Assembly: GCA_947175215.1 (NCBI GenBank)
Contig: CAMWLR010000005.1
Location: 1-62,254, forward strand
Reading direction: 5' to 3'
DNA length: 62,254 nucleotides
From: an uncultured Porphyromonadaceae bacterium
Lineage (GTDB): Bacteria > Bacteroidota > Bacteroidia > Bacteroidales > Muribaculaceae
Shown piece after piece: positions 9,468 to 18,186 of the stretch (position 1 is its first letter; each line of letters starts with the position of its first letter). The position numbers were made by a program, and so were the translations under genes. Under the pieces are notes generated by a model that was not told the DNA's origin, did not search any database, and worked only from the letters and a program-made list of their open reading frames with translations.

Positions 9468-11732
9468 TCAGTCGATGGGGATTAGTTTTATCAGGTCTAT
9501 AAGTATGACGTTTGAGGTCGGGTCGGCGTAGACGGGTGAGGGTTGGAAATATCGCAGTTCGAGATGGTTCTCTCCTTTATCGAGGTTGACGGTGAGGATA
9601 TTGCTCCATGCCGTCATCTCCTTCCACGAACTCTTCTCACCGGTGGCCGTCGCCGTGGCCGATGTGCGTTGCGTGAAGAAGAATACTCCGCTCTCAACGC
9701 CGTTGACCCTCAGTGATCTCAGGGCGAGCTTACGTTGCCCGTTGACTATACCGAGGCCATCGGCATAATGCACCGTCACCAGATAACGCCCGCTTGCCGG
9801 GGCATTGAAGTCAAATCTGATATTGCGGTTCTTGAATTTGTTTGACTCAACAAACTTAGATGCCAACGTTTTATCTTCGAGAACTTTAGTGCCGGTTGTT
9901 GCCAGTTCGGATGCGTAGATGAGGTTATTCATCCCCTGTGGGATGTATATATATGGAGTCGAACTGAAACTCGACAACGAACTGTTGACCAGGGCTGTAA
10001 ACTGCACAACTACCGGCGTCTTGGCATCATACAGCCGGTAGCTGTCGCGGAATATCTCCTGCACCATAACTCCGTTAAGATAGACCAGACGACCATCCCC
10101 GGCCCCGTTTTGCAGATATTCTGTCTCATCAGCGGTGAGTATATGTTGGGGCAGCGTGGCGGGCAATGTCCCCGCTTGGATGGATGCCTCACGGGGTGTC
10201 GACCATGTTACCACAGGCGGGAGTGGCGAGAGCAGCTGATTGTCAAGGAGTGTGACACCCCCGGGGTCGGCGATCGCTCCGGCAAGGGTAATGGCTATCG
10301 TGTGATGACCCTCGAGATGTCCGGGGATGAACGGGTCTGCGGGTTTGTCGTCGATCGTAAAGGTCGATATGACCTTACCCGTGCCGTTGATTTTTATGTC
10401 AAGGATAGCTTTGCGGTAATGCAGACCGGTTATCTGTTTCTCTCCCGGGAGATTCTCAGGGATATACGGGGTGAAAAACACGCCGTCGCGCACAAATCTA
10501 ATGCCGAGCAATCCTCTGAGAATAAATGTCGTGAAGGTTGATCTGAATGACGGTGGCCGATGCCTGAATCCTAACAAACGCTTCCCCTCGACAGCCAACA
10601 GGTCGCCCACCGCGCGAGAGTAGGCTGCCTCATTACCTTGACGTGCCGAGGCAACCGCGCGCGCCACTTGCAGCAGCGTGGCGGGGATCTCATCTTTGAT
10701 CTCGCTGCGTGCGGGGGGCAGTTGGGGATGGTATAATGTGACACCGTTATGCCCCACGGGGGTCTTGCGTATGACGGCATCGGCTATCCCCTCGGGCAAT
10801 ATGCCCGATATGACGGCTATCGACTGGGCGAGGTTATCGGTCGATTGCAGCGGTAACTGTGAGGTAGGGATGCCGTACATCATCCCGCTGAAATACCCCA
10901 TGTTGGGTATCCACATGAGATTCTTGAGTGCAGAGACGAGTGAGTCGGCCGGTTGGCCGATGTTTGTCATGGCTGCCGCATAGGCCACGTTTACCCCGAG
11001 TGTCGAAATGGCGGCGACATCGGCTGGCTGCATCCACTCGGGCAGAAATCCGTCACCCGCAGCCATATAATAGGGTAGACCGGTATATAATCCGGTCGCC
11101 GGGTTACGGCTCATACGGTTATCAGTCGCCAGGGCGGTCGAGGCTGTCTGGTGCAGGAAATGTTCCCACTGCTTGTCACCGTGGGCAACCGCCCACTCAG
11201 AGGCTGCCATTAGCCACTCGGCATTGGCATTGATCATGGGCCATGAGGCCGAGTGAGTTTCGAGCGGCAGGATCACGCCGTTTTTCACCCTGCGTCTGAG
11301 CACCTCCGTCGCCGAGTCGTTTTGCAGCGGATTGAGATATATCTCATAGGGTGTGAGTGGCCTGTAACGACCTGATGAGGGGATTGATGCCTCAAGTCGG
11401 TAGAGAAAGTCGAGCAGCGGGTGTGCCGAGGTGAATTTCATCCTCCCCGGCAATATCTCCCCGGCAGTTATCGAGTCGAGGACATTACCGGTGACCCTGA
11501 CCTCCATGACAGAGTCTGACATTGCCCTGAGCACCACCCCGTCATGCAGGTCGATGCTGTCTGGCCAGATGTCATATGATTCGTTATGGGCGATAGGGTC
11601 AACCTTTTTGATTGCCGTCTCGCCACACGATGCCATTGTCAGCAGCCATATCAGCATGGCCGCGACAGCCCCTACGCGCCTCAACGTGCGATGCGCGGAG
11701 AAAGTTACGGGTTCATGCGGGGATACTGACAC
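9468..11732 (-). CDS. Putative six-hairpin-glycosidase-like lipoprotein with C-terminal carbohydrate-binding-like domain
   Basis: Lipobox LTMASCGE; alpha-helical barrel-like central region (WPMINANAEWLMAASEWAVAHGDKQWEHFL...); C-terminal beta-rich domain resembling CBM; immediately upstream of the GH13 gene on the same strand. Confidence 0.55.
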   Translation of the reverse strand: MSVSPHEPVTFSAHRTLRRVGAVAAMLIWLLTMASCGETAIKKVDPIAHNESYDIWPDSIDLHDGVVLRAMSDSVMEVRVTGNVLDSITAGEILPGRMKFTSAHPLLDFLYRLEASIPSSGRYRPLTPYEIYLNPLQNDSATEVLRRRVKNGVILPLETHSASWPMINANAEWLMAASEWAVAHGDKQWEHFLHQTASTALATDNRMSRNPATGLYTGLPYYMAAGDGFLPEWMQPADVAAISTLGVNVAYAAAMTNIGQPADSLVSALKNLMWIPNMGYFSGMMYGIPTSQLPLQSTDNLAQSIAVISGILPEGIADAVIRKTPVGHNGVTLYHPQLPPARSEIKDEIPATLLQVARAVASARQGNEAAYSRAVGDLLAVEGKRLLGFRHRPPSFRSTFTTFILRGLLGIRFVRDGVFFTPYIPENLPGEKQITGLHYRKAILDIKINGTGKVISTFTIDDKPADPFIPGHLEGHHTIAITLAGAIADPGGVTLLDNQLLSPLPPVVTWSTPREASIQAGTLPATLPQHILTADETEYLQNGAGDGRLVYLNGVMVQEIFRDSYRLYDAKTPVVVQFTALVNSSLSSFSSTPYIYIPQGMNNLIYASELATTGTKVLEDKTLASKFVESNKFKNRNIRFDFNAPASGRYLVTVHYADGLGIVNGQRKLALRSLRVNGVESGVFFFTQRTSATATATGEKSSWKEMTAWSNILTVNLDKGENHLELRYFQPSPVYADPTSNVILIDLIKLIPID

Positions 11733-11753
11733 TTGGCGGACGGTGCAGGGGGG

Positions 11754-13016
11754 TTATTTCTTGATTTTACGGGCGATATCCTTGGGAATAGCATCTTTGT
11801 GTACGAGGATATCAATGGTCTTTGCGTAGAAATAAGGCTCTGACACGTAGAAGAATCCGTCGTATACCTGATTTGTATCCCACGAGTTGCGTACTTTGTA
11901 ATATCGGTTACCTTTCTTGTCGCGGGCGATGCCGATGATCTCCATGCCGTGATCATCGGTAGTCTCCTGAGAGTCAAACATCTGCTGGCGCAGTTGCTGT
12001 GTGATCTCCATTTCGGGTACCGGTTCTTTGAAATCAAAACGGGCGGCAGCGCGGTCTTTGTCGCTGAGTTTGACCCAGCGTGACAGTTCTGACCCATCGA
12101 GATCGGCCTCGGTGGTCTCTTTGGGCATGACGGCATAACCCTCATACCATTTGAAACCTCCCTCACTGACATCGGCAGCCCATACCACGGGATAACCCTT
12201 GTCGATGGCGTTGTCTACGACTGCCTTCATCTCCTCCATGGGCAGATTGACCGATTTCTCCCAGATCCAGTTATCGGGTACCTCTACGGCAAACTCCTCA
12301 TAGAACGGGTGGTGGGTGAATGATGTAATCGACACATAGTCATCGACATTGATAGGCAGAGACTTGGCATAGCTCAGGGGGGTGTAGGTCTTGCCGTTGA
12401 CGGTGAATGTCTCGGGCACTTTGCCCAGATATGCATCGAGGATAGCCTCGTAGCCTTTGCGCCAAGCTGTCGAGATTTTCTTGTTGGGGTTAGACTTGAC
12501 GGCATCGAGATAGGCTTTGAGCACGGCATCGAGTTCGCCGTGCACATGTTTCGGTTCGCCATAGTTAAGGCCGGTGTAAACATCTTCAGGAACAGCGCCA
12601 TACTTGGCCCATACATAGGGTACATCGAGGGCTGACCCGCCGGCGGCAAAGTTAGTCTGGCCATACAGACGGATATAACGGTCAGCCTTGTCGAGATAGC
12701 ACTGGCGCACGGTAAACATCTCGCTCAGGTCGAGCGAGTCGCCATTCTGGCGCAAGATCTCATCCTCAAAGAATGATGTCGAGGCGAAACACCAGCATGT
12801 GCCGCTCTTGTTCTGGTCTTTGACCGAGGTGTGAGGTAGCACCTTTATGTCTATAAAGCCGAAACCGATTGAGTCGGCTGAGAGAGTGTCGGCCTGCTCG
12901 GTAACATCAAACGCACGTGTGGCTGCGTTGTCAAATCGGCCTGAGTTGTCGTATGCTGCTGCGCTGAGCGTGATAGAGGCGGCGGTGATTACCGCTAATG
13001 ATGACTGTATCTTCAT
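11754..13016 (-). CDS. C1-family (bleomycin hydrolase/PepC-like) cysteine peptidase, secreted
   Basis: QNKSGTCWCFAS active-site Cys; DDHGMEIIGI active-site His; YKVRNSWD active-site Asn; signal peptide after MKIQSS. Confidence 0.9.
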   Translation of the reverse strand: MKIQSSLAVITAASITLSAAAYDNSGRFDNAATRAFDVTEQADTLSADSIGFGFIDIKVLPHTSVKDQNKSGTCWCFASTSFFEDEILRQNGDSLDLSEMFTVRQCYLDKADRYIRLYGQTNFAAGGSALDVPYVWAKYGAVPEDVYTGLNYGEPKHVHGELDAVLKAYLDAVKSNPNKKISTAWRKGYEAILDAYLGKVPETFTVNGKTYTPLSYAKSLPINVDDYVSITSFTHHPFYEEFAVEVPDNWIWEKSVNLPMEEMKAVVDNAIDKGYPVVWAADVSEGGFKWYEGYAVMPKETTEADLDGSELSRWVKLSDKDRAAARFDFKEPVPEMEITQQLRQQMFDSQETTDDHGMEIIGIARDKKGNRYYKVRNSWDTNQVYDGFFYVSEPYFYAKTIDILVHKDAIPKDIARKIKK

Positions 13017-13037
13017 TGTCTGAGTGTTGATTTGAGG

Positions 13038-13079
13038 CAAATTTACGAAATTGTTTTGGAATTACGAAATTGTTTTCGG
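13038..13079 (-). repeat. Direct repeat (period 19) overlapping the C1 peptidase promoter
   Basis: Plus strand TTACGAAATTGTTTTGGA (13043-13060) and TTACGAAATTGTTTTCGG (13062-13079); minus-strand -7 TAAATTTG = plus caaattta 13038-13045. Confidence 0.6.
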
Positions 13080-13156
13080 CTACCCGGAATGACTACCTGA
13101 ATTACACGCTCGCAACACCCCTAAATTACACCGGCAAAAAGATTTTTGCCCAAAGG

Positions 13157-13188
13157 TTTGGCTGTTAACCGAAAAATATCTAAATTTG
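13157..13188 (+). promoter_or_regulatory. Promoter of rpmE2
   Basis: TTTG (13157) -20 nt- TAAATTTG (13181-13188). Confidence 0.6.
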
Positions 13189-13205
13189 CAGGCCATTACT
13201 CAAAA

Positions 13206-13222
13206 GTCGCCCTACCAGCGAC
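13206..13222 (+). promoter_or_regulatory. Hairpin in the rpmE2 5' leader
   Basis: GTCGC-CCTACCA-GCGAC between the predicted TSS and ATG at 13265. Confidence 0.35.
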
Positions 13223-13264
13223 GCTTCCGCAATGTATTAGAAAATAATAACAACCGCAGATAAA

Positions 13265-13519
13265 ATGAAAAAAGACATCCATCCCTCTAACTATCGTAAA
13301 GTGGTTTTCAAAGATATGTCGAACGAGGAGATCTTCATCACCCATTCGACCGTGGCTGCCAAGGAGACTATCGAAATTGATGGCGAAACCTATCCTCTGG
13401 TGAAGCTTGAAATCACATCTTCTTCTCATCCTTTCTTCACAGGTAAGCAGAAGCTGGTAGATACCGCCGGTCGCGTCGACAAGTTCCGTTCACGCTACGG
13501 TGACCGCAAAAAGAAATAA
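13265..13519 (+). CDS. rpmE2: 50S ribosomal protein L31 type B
   Basis: [29 protein letters not shown]...[43 protein letters not shown]. Confidence 0.95.
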   Translation: MKKDIHPSNYRKVVFKDMSNEEIFITHSTVAAKETIEIDGETYPLVKLEITSSSHPFFTGKQKLVDTAGRVDKFRSRYGDRKKK

Positions 13520-13534
13520 TCATCTGATAAAGAC

Positions 13535-13587
13535 GATAAAACTAAGGCGAGACATCCTCAATCAAGATGTCTCGCCTTAGTTTTATC
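13535..13587. terminator. Bidirectional intrinsic terminator
   Basis: GATAAAACTAAGGCGAGACATC...GATGTCTCGCCTTAGTTTTATC. Confidence 0.85.
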
Positions 13588-13948
13588 AGTGAGATTTTGC
13601 GGGGCGATCAAGCGGACTGGGTGTCGGTGGCTGTGCGGGGCGAGTGATCTTGCGCGTGCGGCTGCTATTATTATGAGACCGGCGCTGCCTTTTGTCAGGA
13701 TTGTTTGTGTCTGCATCGTCACTTGTCCCGGCCCTCGGGTTGACGGTCGAGTCTGTCGATAGGTGAGGGGTAAATCTGGCAGCTGACTGCTCGAGTTTCA
13801 GCGAGTCGATACGCCGGCTGTCATAAGTGCCGGGTGTCTCCACGTTAGAGGAGCTGCCTTTTGTGAGCCATACGATAAGAATGACCGTCAGCATCAGGGC
13901 TATCAGTATCAGCGACCCCCGCAGTTCGCCGTGCGTCATCGGTCTCAA
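13586..13948 (-). CDS. Hypothetical single-pass membrane protein
   Basis: Open frame with N-terminal TM (GSLILIALMLTVILIVWL) and charged tail. Confidence 0.5.
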   Translation of the reverse strand: MRPMTHGELRGSLILIALMLTVILIVWLTKGSSSNVETPGTYDSRRIDSLKLEQSAARFTPHLSTDSTVNPRAGTSDDADTNNPDKRQRRSHNNSSRTRKITRPAQPPTPSPLDRPAKSH

Positions 13949-13950
13949 TG

Positions 13951-15105
13951 TTACCAGAGATTAAATCTGAATCCCGCCGAGGCCTCCATTGACATATTGT
14001 TGGCCAGCAGGGTGTGCTGTTTGTCATAAACGATATTGGTGTCGACCATTCCCACAATGCCGAAAAACCACCGCTTCTGGTAGTTATATATAAGTGACAG
14101 TTTCAGGCGGTTGCTCATGGCGAATGTAGTGCGCTGGTTGTCAAGAGATGTCACATAGCCGGCGCGGATGCCGAATGTCGGTGCCTCCGAGACTCCCAGG
14201 CACCATCCGGGACGGAAGACCCAGTTATAACCGTATCCTATTTTAAGGGCATAGTTCTTGTTTCTGACGCGGTAGTGGTTATCCCACTCAGGCGGCAGCT
14301 GTGATGCCTCGGGCTGATCGTCGAATACGCCTGTAAAATTCATGTCGTAATTCTGTTGCCAGTATGAGAATCCGGCATATAACGACCCGCCGCTCTTTAC
14401 CTGTATCTTTGAGTATGAAAACGCAGCGGCCTGAGAGTAACGGCGGTGATTAAAGAAGTAATAGAGATTAACACCCCAGCTGTCTGAGTGGAATCCGTGA
14501 AAGGGGATATCGACATCTCTAACCGCCCCCGGAAACCCCAGGCGGTCGATCTTCATATATGAGTCGTTGGTGATCGTGTATAGTTCGGCTCCGAAAAGCG
14601 AGCAGTTAAACTGGAAGTTAAACCGCTTTCGCGCCCCAGAGTCGGCATTGAAAAATTTGCTCACGTTCATATCATATCCCACCGACACGGCCATATAGGT
14701 CAGCCATAACCCCATAGAGGTCGAGGGACGGCTCTCGAAGCCGAATTTATAGTCATCCTCTAACCTGAAGTTATAGGTGTCGATCCAGCTCTCGGTCTTG
14801 ATCTTGACGTTGAACTTATACCCTGAACCCTGCACATAGGTCGAGTCATAGTTGTTAAAGAAGTGATCGCCCCAACGGTAAGTGTTTACACAAAATCGGG
14901 GAAATTTACCCCATGCGGCTATCGAGTCGAGGCTGAATCGGCTTTCGCACTTCCCCTCTTGCGTGCCTGAAAAGATCAACGTCGCCAGTAATATCAGTAA
15001 AAGAGCGGTTTTGCGGGATAAAGTCTCTCCGCATCCACCTCTCTTGATATCCGATGATATGTGCATTGTTGTTGGGGACTGCATAATCGGGTGCAAAGTT
15101 AGCAA
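13951..15105 (-). CDS. DUF4421-like outer membrane beta-barrel protein
   Basis: Signal-like N-terminus; RFCVNTYRWGDHFFNNYDSTYVQGSGYKFNVKIKTESWIDTYNFRLED; aromatic beta-barrel pattern; exact start uncertain. Confidence 0.7.
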   Translation of the reverse strand: MLTLHPIMQSPTTMHISSDIKRGGCGETLSRKTALLLILLATLIFSGTQEGKCESRFSLDSIAAWGKFPRFCVNTYRWGDHFFNNYDSTYVQGSGYKFNVKIKTESWIDTYNFRLEDDYKFGFESRPSTSMGLWLTYMAVSVGYDMNVSKFFNADSGARKRFNFQFNCSLFGAELYTITNDSYMKIDRLGFPGAVRDVDIPFHGFHSDSWGVNLYYFFNHRRYSQAAAFSYSKIQVKSGGSLYAGFSYWQQNYDMNFTGVFDDQPEASQLPPEWDNHYRVRNKNYALKIGYGYNWVFRPGWCLGVSEAPTFGIRAGYVTSLDNQRTTFAMSNRLKLSLIYNYQKRWFFGIVGMVDTNIVYDKQHTLLANNMSMEASAGFRFNLW

Positions 15106-15169
15106 TATTCACCGAATTATGCCAATCTTTGGCGTAGACTACCAAAAATTTAAGGCCATCTAAAATGAT

Positions 15170-15226
15170 AAAATCATAGCCCTCTAAGTCAGCTGACGAT
15201 CATCAGTCTTAGAGGGCTATGATTTT
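15170..15226. terminator. Intrinsic terminator hairpin
   Basis: AAAATCATAGCCCTCTAAG...CTTAGAGGGCTATGATTTT. Confidence 0.85.
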
Positions 15227-15234
15227 AGGGGATT

Positions 15235-15315
15235 ATTAGCCTAATCGGTAATATTAGACATATTAGTCATGTCGGTCAAATTAGTCTCATCAGGCTAATT
15301 AGTCAAATTGGGCTG
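15235..15315. repeat. Nine contiguous degenerate 9-nt repeats (consensus ATYRGNCWN) in the subtilase 3'UTR
   Basis: ATTAGCCTA ATCGGTAAT ATTAGACAT ATTAGTCAT GTCGGTCAA ATTAGTCTC ATCAGGCTA ATTAGTCAA ATTGGGCTG. Confidence 0.85.
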
Positions 15316-15323
15316 AGCGGGTC

Positions 15324-17555
15324 TTATTTGATGACGAGCTTGCGTGAGAGGTTCTGGCCTGCGGCATTGACTGACAGTACATAGATGCCGGGTTGCAGTG
15401 AAGATGCGTCAAGGTTGACGGTGTCGCCCTCTGAGCCGGCGGTGAGTGCCAGGCTGCCCTGCAGGTTATAGAGGGCGCAAGTGAGGTTATCGACACCTAC
15501 ACAGCTTACCTCATACTGCTTGCCGCCGAGGGGAGCTACGATCAGGTTCTTGTCGGCATTGTCGGCCAGGGTGCTCTTGACTGAGGCGCTGAGCTCGATG
15601 GCTTTTTTCAGACCGGCCAGTACGTTGATCTTACCTGCGCCCCAACGGTCTGCCTGTGCGGCGGTGACAAAGCTGTCTTTGGTTGAGGTTGCGGCGATGA
15701 TGTCCTGAGCCTCTTTGCCTCGCATACCGGGGCAGGCCTCAAGCCACAGGGCCAATGCACCTGATACAAAGGGGGTCGCCATTGATGTACCCTGCATATA
15801 ATACCAGGGATAGGTGTTGTTGCCTGAGGTGGCTTTGGCTGACCATGTTGACTCGCTAAGCTTGCTGCTGTCTGTCCAGTAACGGCTCACTGATGAGATG
15901 ATCTGTGCACCGGGGGCGCAGACGATGGGGAGCTGACGACCGTCACCCGATTTGCCGTATGACGAGAAGTTGGCGATCGAGCCTACACCTTCGCCGGCGT
16001 TGATGGTCACCTTACCGCCGCTCAACTGCGGTACGTTTGTACGGCTTACCCATGCGCCGACTGATACGGTATTATAACCGCACGCCATACCGTTGATCGA
16101 ACCTACGTCAGTGCCGGTGATTGAGCCTGCCCAACCTGTCTGGTTGGCAAAGCGTACCTCTGACTCTGAGTATCCGTCGAATGCGTCGCAATAACCGTTG
16201 ATGCGCATGCCGTTATCACCGTTGATGATGATACCGAACACGAGGTTACCGTTCTTTGACTGCGAGATATTATACATATAGATGTTGAATCGGTCGGTCG
16301 AGCCATCGACACCCCAGCGGATGCTGAACGATGTGCCGCTCTCAAAGTTGTCGGCGATCAGCGCGTCGGTGTTGGTGTTGATGGTCATGCTGCCCGATTT
16401 GCCGGTGATGTCACGGGTGAACACCACTTTCTTGGTGGTCTTGTTAAAGAGCACGGCCTGAGCGGTGAAGGAGGTTGACGAGTTGTTCCAGAACTCGGCG
16501 GTGTACATCACATAAGCCTTCTGGTTGGTCGAGGTGGGCACGATAGATGTGCGCACAGAGGTGGCGCGGGTAAATTCGCGCTCAAACGACATCTGAGAGC
16601 CCCCCTCGTTACCGGCGGCTACAACGATGATGGCATCCTGGGCACGTGAGTCGAGATAGCGGTTGACAGTCTCACGGGGGTCGTGACTGCCTCGGTTATG
16701 ACCCAACGACAGGTTGACGATGACGGGGCGACCCTCGCTCTTGGCCTTGTCGACGATGGCTCCGATACCGGCGTTGATCGATGCGTCGTCAAAAGAGCCG
16801 CAACCTACCAGGATGTCTGCCTCGGGGGCCACGCCATAGTAGGGGATGGCACCCTCGGCCAGCTTGGTTGACGCGCCCTCTGAGTAGGCGTAATTACCGT
16901 TGATGCCGGCGCGGCCGGTGATGGTGCCCAGCACGTGGGTGCCGTGGCTCTGGGTACGGTCGTCGGTGGTGAAGAGGGCGACAGTCTCGGGTGTCTCATA
17001 GGGTGAGGGTGTGCCGTTGTTAACGAGATAAACGGCCTTTACGCGCGACTTGCCCGATGCGTCTGTAAAGTTGATATGGTTGGGGTCGAGGCCGGTGTCA
17101 TAAAGGCTGACATACACGCCGTTACCTTTGTAGGCCTTGTCGAGGCCCTCGGCAGTGCCATCATGCACACCTGCCATGAATGAGAGCTGACGGGCCTGGT
17201 CCATAAAGGGAGCTGCCTGATAACCAAAGTCGATGTTCTTGACAAAATCCTCCTCGGCCAGAGCCTCAACCTCGGTGATGGGGAGAGACACGATGGCCAT
17301 GTCTGACGTGGTGTCGAGAACGGTCACGCCATAATCCTCGAGATCTGCAATCGATGCACCGGGGGCGAGGGTGACATAGACGGTTACGTTTTTGGCGAGA
17401 GCGGCGGCCCGCTGGGGTGAAGCAAGCGCCAGTTCCTGCTGCAGACGGTTAAACTGGTCGATCTGCACCTGTCCGGCGTTGTTGATCTTGCTTTGGGCCG
17501 CTGAGGAGAGACAGCATCCGGCTGCCACTACCCCGCAGAGTAAAAGTTTCTTCAT
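15324..17555 (-). CDS. S8 subtilisin-family peptidase with T9SS-type C-terminal sorting domain
   Basis: Catalytic blocks YDTGLDPNH, SHGTHVLGT, GTSMATPFVSGAL; C-terminus LQPGIYVLSVNAAGQNLSRKLVIK. Confidence 0.9.
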   Translation of the reverse strand: MKKLLLCGVVAAGCCLSSAAQSKINNAGQVQIDQFNRLQQELALASPQRAAALAKNVTVYVTLAPGASIADLEDYGVTVLDTTSDMAIVSLPITEVEALAEEDFVKNIDFGYQAAPFMDQARQLSFMAGVHDGTAEGLDKAYKGNGVYVSLYDTGLDPNHINFTDASGKSRVKAVYLVNNGTPSPYETPETVALFTTDDRTQSHGTHVLGTITGRAGINGNYAYSEGASTKLAEGAIPYYGVAPEADILVGCGSFDDASINAGIGAIVDKAKSEGRPVIVNLSLGHNRGSHDPRETVNRYLDSRAQDAIIVVAAGNEGGSQMSFEREFTRATSVRTSIVPTSTNQKAYVMYTAEFWNNSSTSFTAQAVLFNKTTKKVVFTRDITGKSGSMTINTNTDALIADNFESGTSFSIRWGVDGSTDRFNIYMYNISQSKNGNLVFGIIINGDNGMRINGYCDAFDGYSESEVRFANQTGWAGSITGTDVGSINGMACGYNTVSVGAWVSRTNVPQLSGGKVTINAGEGVGSIANFSSYGKSGDGRQLPIVCAPGAQIISSVSRYWTDSSKLSESTWSAKATSGNNTYPWYYMQGTSMATPFVSGALALWLEACPGMRGKEAQDIIAATSTKDSFVTAAQADRWGAGKINVLAGLKKAIELSASVKSTLADNADKNLIVAPLGGKQYEVSCVGVDNLTCALYNLQGSLALTAGSEGDTVNLDASSLQPGIYVLSVNAAGQNLSRKLVIK

Positions 17556-17751
17556 CCTTTTATGTTTAGTTATTATTTTTTTCAGGAGAATGGTTTGTTT
17601 TCCTCCGGCCGGGCCGGTATATATTATATGTATATCTAACGGCCACGGAGCGGAATAATTATACGGTCAGAATAAAGCAATATATTAATTAATGTGAAGA
17701 TGCCGTCATCATCATTGATGAGGCGGCGTATATGGCTCATTGCCATAATTG

Positions 17752-17759
17752 CAAAGTTA
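17752..17759 (-). promoter_or_regulatory. -7 promoter element of the subtilase gene
   Basis: Plus caaagtta = minus TAACTTTG, about 190 nt upstream of the start codon. Confidence 0.5.
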
Positions 17760-17956
17760 ATATATTCTCCGCTAAAAACCATGACACAGAGGGTTAAAAA
17801 TACAATTATCCCGTGTTTTTTAATGTTTTATGACATTTTGGCAGTCTAAATCAGCTCTGACGGTCATATAATACACTGAAAAGTAAAGCGGTGATGTCGC
17901 CGTGACACAACCTGCCGGCCATCCCTCTTATGTGCGTCTAATGTTAAAACGGGTGA

Positions 17957-18004
17957 AAAATGTTTGCAAAATGTTTGCGTTTTTGGCATTTTGTAGTAAC
18001 TTTG
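17957..18004 (+). promoter_or_regulatory. SusC promoter with 11-bp perfect tandem repeat over the -33 region
   Basis: AAAATGTTTGC x2 (17957-17978), -33 TTTG (17974-17977), -7 TAACTTTG (17997-18004). Confidence 0.6.
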
Positions 18005-18186
18005 CAAAATATCAATGGCAAAAAGCAAAGTTTTTGCATTGTTGTTAATTGATAAAGCTAAGATGAAGTGCTATGTTTATGCAAATATAGTAAGCGTTTT
18101 TGGCTCTAAGTCTTACAGGGTGTAGATTTCACCGTGATGATTAGTGATGAAATTTATCAAAATTTATGTTTAATAATCTTTAGTGT

